In this document: positions 60,989-64,000 of the stretch, one piece after another
Position numbering within the stretch: the first letter of the stretch is position 1
Layout of the letters: every line of letters starts with the position of its first letter
NCBI RefSeq assembly: GCF_040605635.1
Contig: NZ_JBEXDG010000042.1
Location: 1-64,000, forward strand
Length of the DNA: 64,000 nt
Source of the DNA: Dactylosporangium sp040605635
GTDB taxonomy: Bacteria > Actinomycetota > Actinomycetes > Mycobacteriales > Micromonosporaceae
Direction of reading: 5' to 3'
Notes under the pieces: generated by a model
Seen by the model: the letters and a program-made list of their open reading frames with translations, nothing else
What the model was told of the DNA's origin: nothing
Database searches by the model: none
Program-made: the position numbers and the translations under genes

Positions 60989-62176
60989 TCAGCCCGGCAG
61001 GTTCACCTGCGCCGGGGTCGACCGGTCCGTGGTGGTGCCGTCGCCCAGCTGCGAGTTCCCGTTGTACCCCCAGCACCACAGGCCGCCGTCGGTGCGCACC
61101 CCGCAGCTGTGGTAGCCGGCGACGAGCCCGGTCGTCCAGGTCGTGGCGGTGCCGACCCGCGTCGGGGCGGACCGGCTGGTGGTCGTGCCGTCGCCGAGCC
61201 CGCCGGCCATGTTGTTGCCCCAGCACCAGAGGCTGCCGTCGGTGCGGCTCGCGCACGACGAGTCGTAGCCGGCGTTGACCGCGCTCCAGGTGTTGACGCT
61301 GCCGACCTGCACCGGTGCGCTCTGCAGCGTGCCGCTGGCGCCGAGCTGCCCGTAGCCGTTGTTGCCCCAGCACCACAGGGTCCGGTCGGTGCGGACCGCG
61401 CAGGTGTGCAGGAAGCCGGCCGTCGCGCCGCTCCACGTGGTCGCGGTGCCGACCTGCGCCGGCGTCGTCGAGTAGCTCAGCGAGCCCGTGCCGATCTGCC
61501 CGCTGGAGCTGTCACCCCAGCACCACAGGGTGCCGTCGGTCCGGGTGCCGCAGGTGTGCGCGTAACCGGCGGTGACGCTCGCCCAGTTGCTCGCCGTGCC
61601 GACCCGCACCGGCGCGGTCACGTAGTAGTCGTCGGTGCCCAGACCCAGCTGCCCGAGACGGTTGAAGCCCCAGCACCACAGCGAGCCGTCGGTCCGCACG
61701 CCGCAGGTGTGGCTGTCGCCGGCGCTGACACCGGCCCAGGTGGTCGCGGTGCCGACCTGCACGGGGGCGTTCCGGTTGGTGGTGCTGCCGTCGCCGAGCT
61801 GCCCCCTGCGGTTGCCACCCCAGCACCACAGCGTGCGATCGGTCCGGGTCGCGCACGCGTAGTTGCTGCCGGCCTCGATGCGGGACCAGTTCGTCGCGGT
61901 CCCGACCCTGGCCGGCGTGGTCCGCGTCGTGTTGGTGCCGTCGCCGAGCTCGCCGCTCCAGTTGCTGCCCCAGCACCACAGCGTCGCGTCGGTGCCGACC
62001 GCGCACGTGTGCCCGTAACCGGCGCCGACACTGGCGACCGGCGGAGCGGCGGCGGCCGGGCCGGCGGTGACCGTGACCGCGAGGACGGCGCCGACGACGC
62101 TCGCCACCGCGGCGACGGCAATACTGAACAGGGGCCGCCGCCGAACGCGCGGCCGGCCGATCTGAGATTCGCCCAT
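60989..62176 (-). CDS. Secreted RCC1-repeat (beta-propeller) protein
   Basis: A 395-residue secreted protein. After a basic leader and signal peptide (LFSIAVAAVASVVGAVLAVT; cleavage near AAAAPP) there are seven RCC1-like repeats of 50-51 residues, each with SAGxxHTCAVRTDGTLWCWG-type core and GQLGDGT. Seven repeats fit one complete propeller. Each repeat has a Cys pair (HTC and WCW), which suggests a disulfide per blade, a feature of the secreted bacterial type. Function unknown; a binding protein or surface protein is likely. ATG 62176 has GGGAG 8 bp ahead; an ATG seven codons upstream lacks one. It is a single gene. Confidence 0.9.
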   Translation of the reverse strand: MGESQIGRPRVRRRPLFSIAVAAVASVVGAVLAVTVTAGPAAAAPPVASVGAGYGHTCAVGTDATLWCWGSNWSGELGDGTNTTRTTPARVGTATNWSRIEAGSNYACATRTDRTLWCWGGNRRGQLGDGSTTNRNAPVQVGTATTWAGVSAGDSHTCGVRTDGSLWCWGFNRLGQLGLGTDDYYVTAPVRVGTASNWASVTAGYAHTCGTRTDGTLWCWGDSSSGQIGTGSLSYSTTPAQVGTATTWSGATAGFLHTCAVRTDRTLWCWGNNGYGQLGASGTLQSAPVQVGSVNTWSAVNAGYDSSCASRTDGSLWCWGNNMAGGLGDGTTTSRSAPTRVGTATTWTTGLVAGYHSCGVRTDGGLWCWGYNGNSQLGDGTTTDRSTPAQVNLPG

Positions 62177-62294
62177 GTACCTGTCTCCCAACGACATGAT
62201 GATGGGCGGACGCTACGATCATCCGCTCACGCAGGGCAACGAAGCCGTCGCCGCACCGCCGTTCGCCTGCACCGGACCGCGAAAGTTACAGTCG

Positions 62295-63125
62295 TCAATC
62301 GTCCTCGGAGTGCTCGAAGGTGAAGCCTTCGGCGCGCAGGCGGGCCGAGGAGACCGGGACGACCGGGGTCGCGATCTCGCCCCGGTAGGTCAGGTCCGGC
62401 AGGCCCTCCGCCTCGGCCACGGCGGCGAAGAAGGCGCGGTTCGCCGGCGGGACCGCGGCGTCCGGGACCGCGTTCCAGGCCCCGGCCAGGTCGCGGGTCA
62501 CGACGAAGTCGAGCGCCGCCGCCGCGTCGCGGTAGTCGATGCGGTACAGCAGCGCGTCGCCCGCGAACGGCACGCTCCCGCCGAGCAGCCGGTGGGCGAG
62601 CCGCACCCGGGCCGGGTAGTCGAGGTCGCGGGGATGGCCGTACACGTCGGGGATCCGCAGCACCGCCCCGCGGGCGTGCGCGAGCACCGCCTCCTCGGCG
62701 GCGATGAAGTTGCGCGGCGAGGCGTCCGGGTCGGTCGTGAGCGGGCCCGACTCGTCGACCAGCGGGCCGGCGCCCGCGCCGTACACCGATATCGAGCTGG
62801 TGAAGACGACCCGCGGGTGCAGGTCGGCGGCGGTCCGGGCCGTCGCCGTCAGTGTGTCGGCGTATTCGGCCACCCGGTCCCGCGCGTCGAACGCCCGGCC
62901 GACCCGCGGGCTGACGGTGATCACCACCGCGTCCGCGCCGGCGGCCGCCCGCTCGATCCCGGCCCGGTCGCTGCCGCGCAGGACGGCCACCGACGCGCAG
63001 ACCGCGGCGATCTCGTCGACCCGGCCGGGCGAGGTCGTCGTGCCGGTCACGTGGTGCCCGGCCGCCGTCCACCGCCTGGCCAGCTCCATACCGACGTTGC
63101 CGCAGCCGACCACCAGGTACCTCAT
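62295..63125 (-). CDS. NAD(P)-binding epimerase/dehydratase-like protein (SDR)
   Basis: A 276-residue protein with an N-terminal Rossmann motif (MRYLVVGCGNVGMELARRW; G-x-G-x-x-G) and the extended-SDR pattern RVVFTSSISVYGAG, but the usual catalytic Y-x-x-x-K is not evident after it (the region reads SPRNFIAAEEAVLAHARGAV). It thus looks like an atypical YeeZ-type SDR with changed active site. The C-terminal part (YRIDYRDAAAALDFVVTRDL) matches the substrate-side domain. ATG 63125 follows GGAGGA. It lies about 46 bp from the FtsX-type gene on the same strand. Confidence 0.85.
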   Translation of the reverse strand: MRYLVVGCGNVGMELARRWTAAGHHVTGTTTSPGRVDEIAAVCASVAVLRGSDRAGIERAAAGADAVVITVSPRVGRAFDARDRVAEYADTLTATARTAADLHPRVVFTSSISVYGAGAGPLVDESGPLTTDPDASPRNFIAAEEAVLAHARGAVLRIPDVYGHPRDLDYPARVRLAHRLLGGSVPFAGDALLYRIDYRDAAAALDFVVTRDLAGAWNAVPDAAVPPANRAFFAAVAEAEGLPDLTYRGEIATPVVPVSSARLRAEGFTFEHSEDD

Positions 63126-63171
63126 CCAGCGTCCTCCTCAGGGAAACAATGTTTCCATGATGGACCCGGAT

Positions 63172-64000
63172 TCAACCTTCGGCGAGCAGCCGGGCGGTCG
63201 GCAGGGTGCGCAGTGACCTGACCGGCAGGACCGCGGCCGCCACCGCCAGGAGCGTCCCCGCGAGCGCCGCGGCGGCGGCCACCGCGAACGAGGTGGCGGT
63301 GAGGTCGGAGCTGAGCAGGGCGGCGGTGCCGAGCGCCGCGCCGACGCCCGTGGTCGCGCCCAGGACGCCGAGCGCCACCGCCTCGTACGCGGCCAGGCGG
63401 ACGAGCGGCGATTCCGCCCAGCCCACCGCGCCGAGCAGGGCGAACTCGGCGGCCCGCTCCCGGATGTTGACGTAGAGCACGTCGGCGACCGTGGCGGCGC
63501 CGAGCAGGGTGGTGAGGACCGCCGCGATGTAGTCCGTGGTCTGCACCTGCACCGTGACGGCGTCGCCCAGGACCGTGCCGGAGACGCTACCGCGGAAGGT
63601 GAGGTTGATGATCACCAGCAGGGTCAGGGACGCCACGCCGATCGCGAGGCTCGCCGCGCCGACGGCGGTGCGGCCGGGCGCGCGCAGGACGTTGCCGAGG
63701 GCGAGGCCGGCAACCCGGCGCGGCACCCGGCGGCGCCGCACCACCGCGACCGCAGGGCGCACGGCGGCGGCCGGGTCGGCGTGGGTGGCCCGCCACGCGG
63801 GCGGCAGCGCCGCCAGCAGGCTCAGCAGCAGCGCCGCCGGGATCGCCAGCAGTGCGTACCCGGCGCCCAGCGCGACGCCCAGCGCGCGGGACAGCGCGAG
63901 GGCCAGGATCGCGCCCAGCAGGCCGGCGACCGCGCCGACCGCGCACGCCTCCCCCGCGACCAGGGCGAACAGCCGCCGGCGGGGCCAGCCGACACAGGCG
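63172..64000 (-). CDS. FtsX-type ABC transporter permease (C-terminal part, runs off window)
   Basis: The frame is open from its stop at 63172 to the window edge, so the start lies beyond 64000; at least 275 codons are present. It shows hydrophobic segments up to a RATHADPAAAVRP-type motif at the end of the first FtsX half, then VAGLALGNVLRAPGRTAVGA and the second half with ADVLYVNIRERAAEFALLGA, the FtsX/MacB signature in which a coupling helix precedes the last three segments (LAAYEAVALGVLGATTGVGA; ALAGTLLAVAAAVLPVRSLR). An ATP-binding partner gene should lie to the right. Confidence 0.85.
   Translation of the reverse strand, partial: ACVGWPRRRLFALVAGEACAVGAVAGLLGAILALALSRALGVALGAGYALLAIPAALLLSLLAALPPAWRATHADPAAAVRPAVAVVRRRRVPRRVAGLALGNVLRAPGRTAVGAASLAIGVASLTLLVIINLTFRGSVSGTVLGDAVTVQVQTTDYIAAVLTTLLGAATVADVLYVNIRERAAEFALLGAVGWAESPLVRLAAYEAVALGVLGATTGVGAALGTAALLSSDLTATSFAVAAAAALAGTLLAVAAAVLPVRSLRTLPTARLLAEG

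Noticed and set aside
1..64000. tRNA, rRNA, riboswitch or integrase genes
   Set aside because: I searched by eye for conserved tRNA arms, rRNA segments, cobalamin/TPP/SAM boxes and integrase or transposase motifs and found none; a tool such as tRNAscan or Infernal would be decisive.

Overview
The window is a stretch of very GC-rich chromosome (strong G/C third-position bias, many GTG/TTG starts, purine-rich ribosome binding sites) that looks like a soil or plant-associated filamentous actinomycete. The style of the genes (CBM2/CBM32 modular secreted enzymes, repeat-CHAT proteins, NarL-type two-component pair) fits Micromonosporaceae or relatives. That placement is inference; no rRNA or marker gene is present.

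Layout. 1-8 kb: housekeeping and membrane genes: Dabb protein, Kup potassium transporter, CPBP protease, histidine kinase/response regulator, GrpB protein, an enolase remnant and a membrane protein. 8-10.5 kb: secreted CBM2-metallopeptidase and an acyltransferase-like protein. 10.7-17 kb: operon of a zinc-ribbon-like small protein, a membrane protein and a 1678-residue TPR-CHAT protein. 17-19.8 kb: PspC protein, a hypothetical, a voltage-gated ion channel and a GlsB/YeaQ protein. 19.9-30 kb: six-gene cassette of a dynamin-like GTPase (SrfC-like), an Hsp70-like ATPase (SrfB-like), an unknown soluble protein, a tail-anchored protein, a membrane-anchored cysteine-rich protein and a TPR protein that has lost its CHAT domain where it meets a VapBC-like toxin-antitoxin pair.

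30.8-55.2 kb: a glycan-use island. It has an L-fuconate dehydratase with a ribose-type ABC importer, a CUT1 importer with a secreted GH71/99-like enzyme, a GH95 (alpha-L-fucosidase family) and a beta-helix protein sharing an almost identical CBM32 module, a ROK repressor, a LacI-type sensor lacking its DNA-binding domain, and a second CUT1 importer with a GH2 beta-mannosidase. Two AT-rich palindromes, one over the promoter of the GH95 operon and one upstream of the second importer, suggest one repressor (probably the ROK protein) controls both. Together the genes point to use of a fucose- and mannose-containing glycan. Neither CUT1 importer has its own ATPase here, so a shared one elsewhere is expected.

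55.2-60.1 kb: a CHAT protease / trypsin-like protease-TPR / vWA operon resembling predicted NTPase- and protease-based conflict systems, with a TerD-like fragment beside it. 60.2-64 kb: a secreted FN3 protein, a secreted RCC1-repeat protein, an SDR-type NAD-binding protein and the C-terminal half of an FtsX-type permease running off the window.

The strongest candidates for a poorly described system are the GTPase/Hsp70 cassette, the two CHAT operons (three CHAT-type loci in about 50 kb, one decapitated), and the ROK/HTH-less LacI control of the glycan island.
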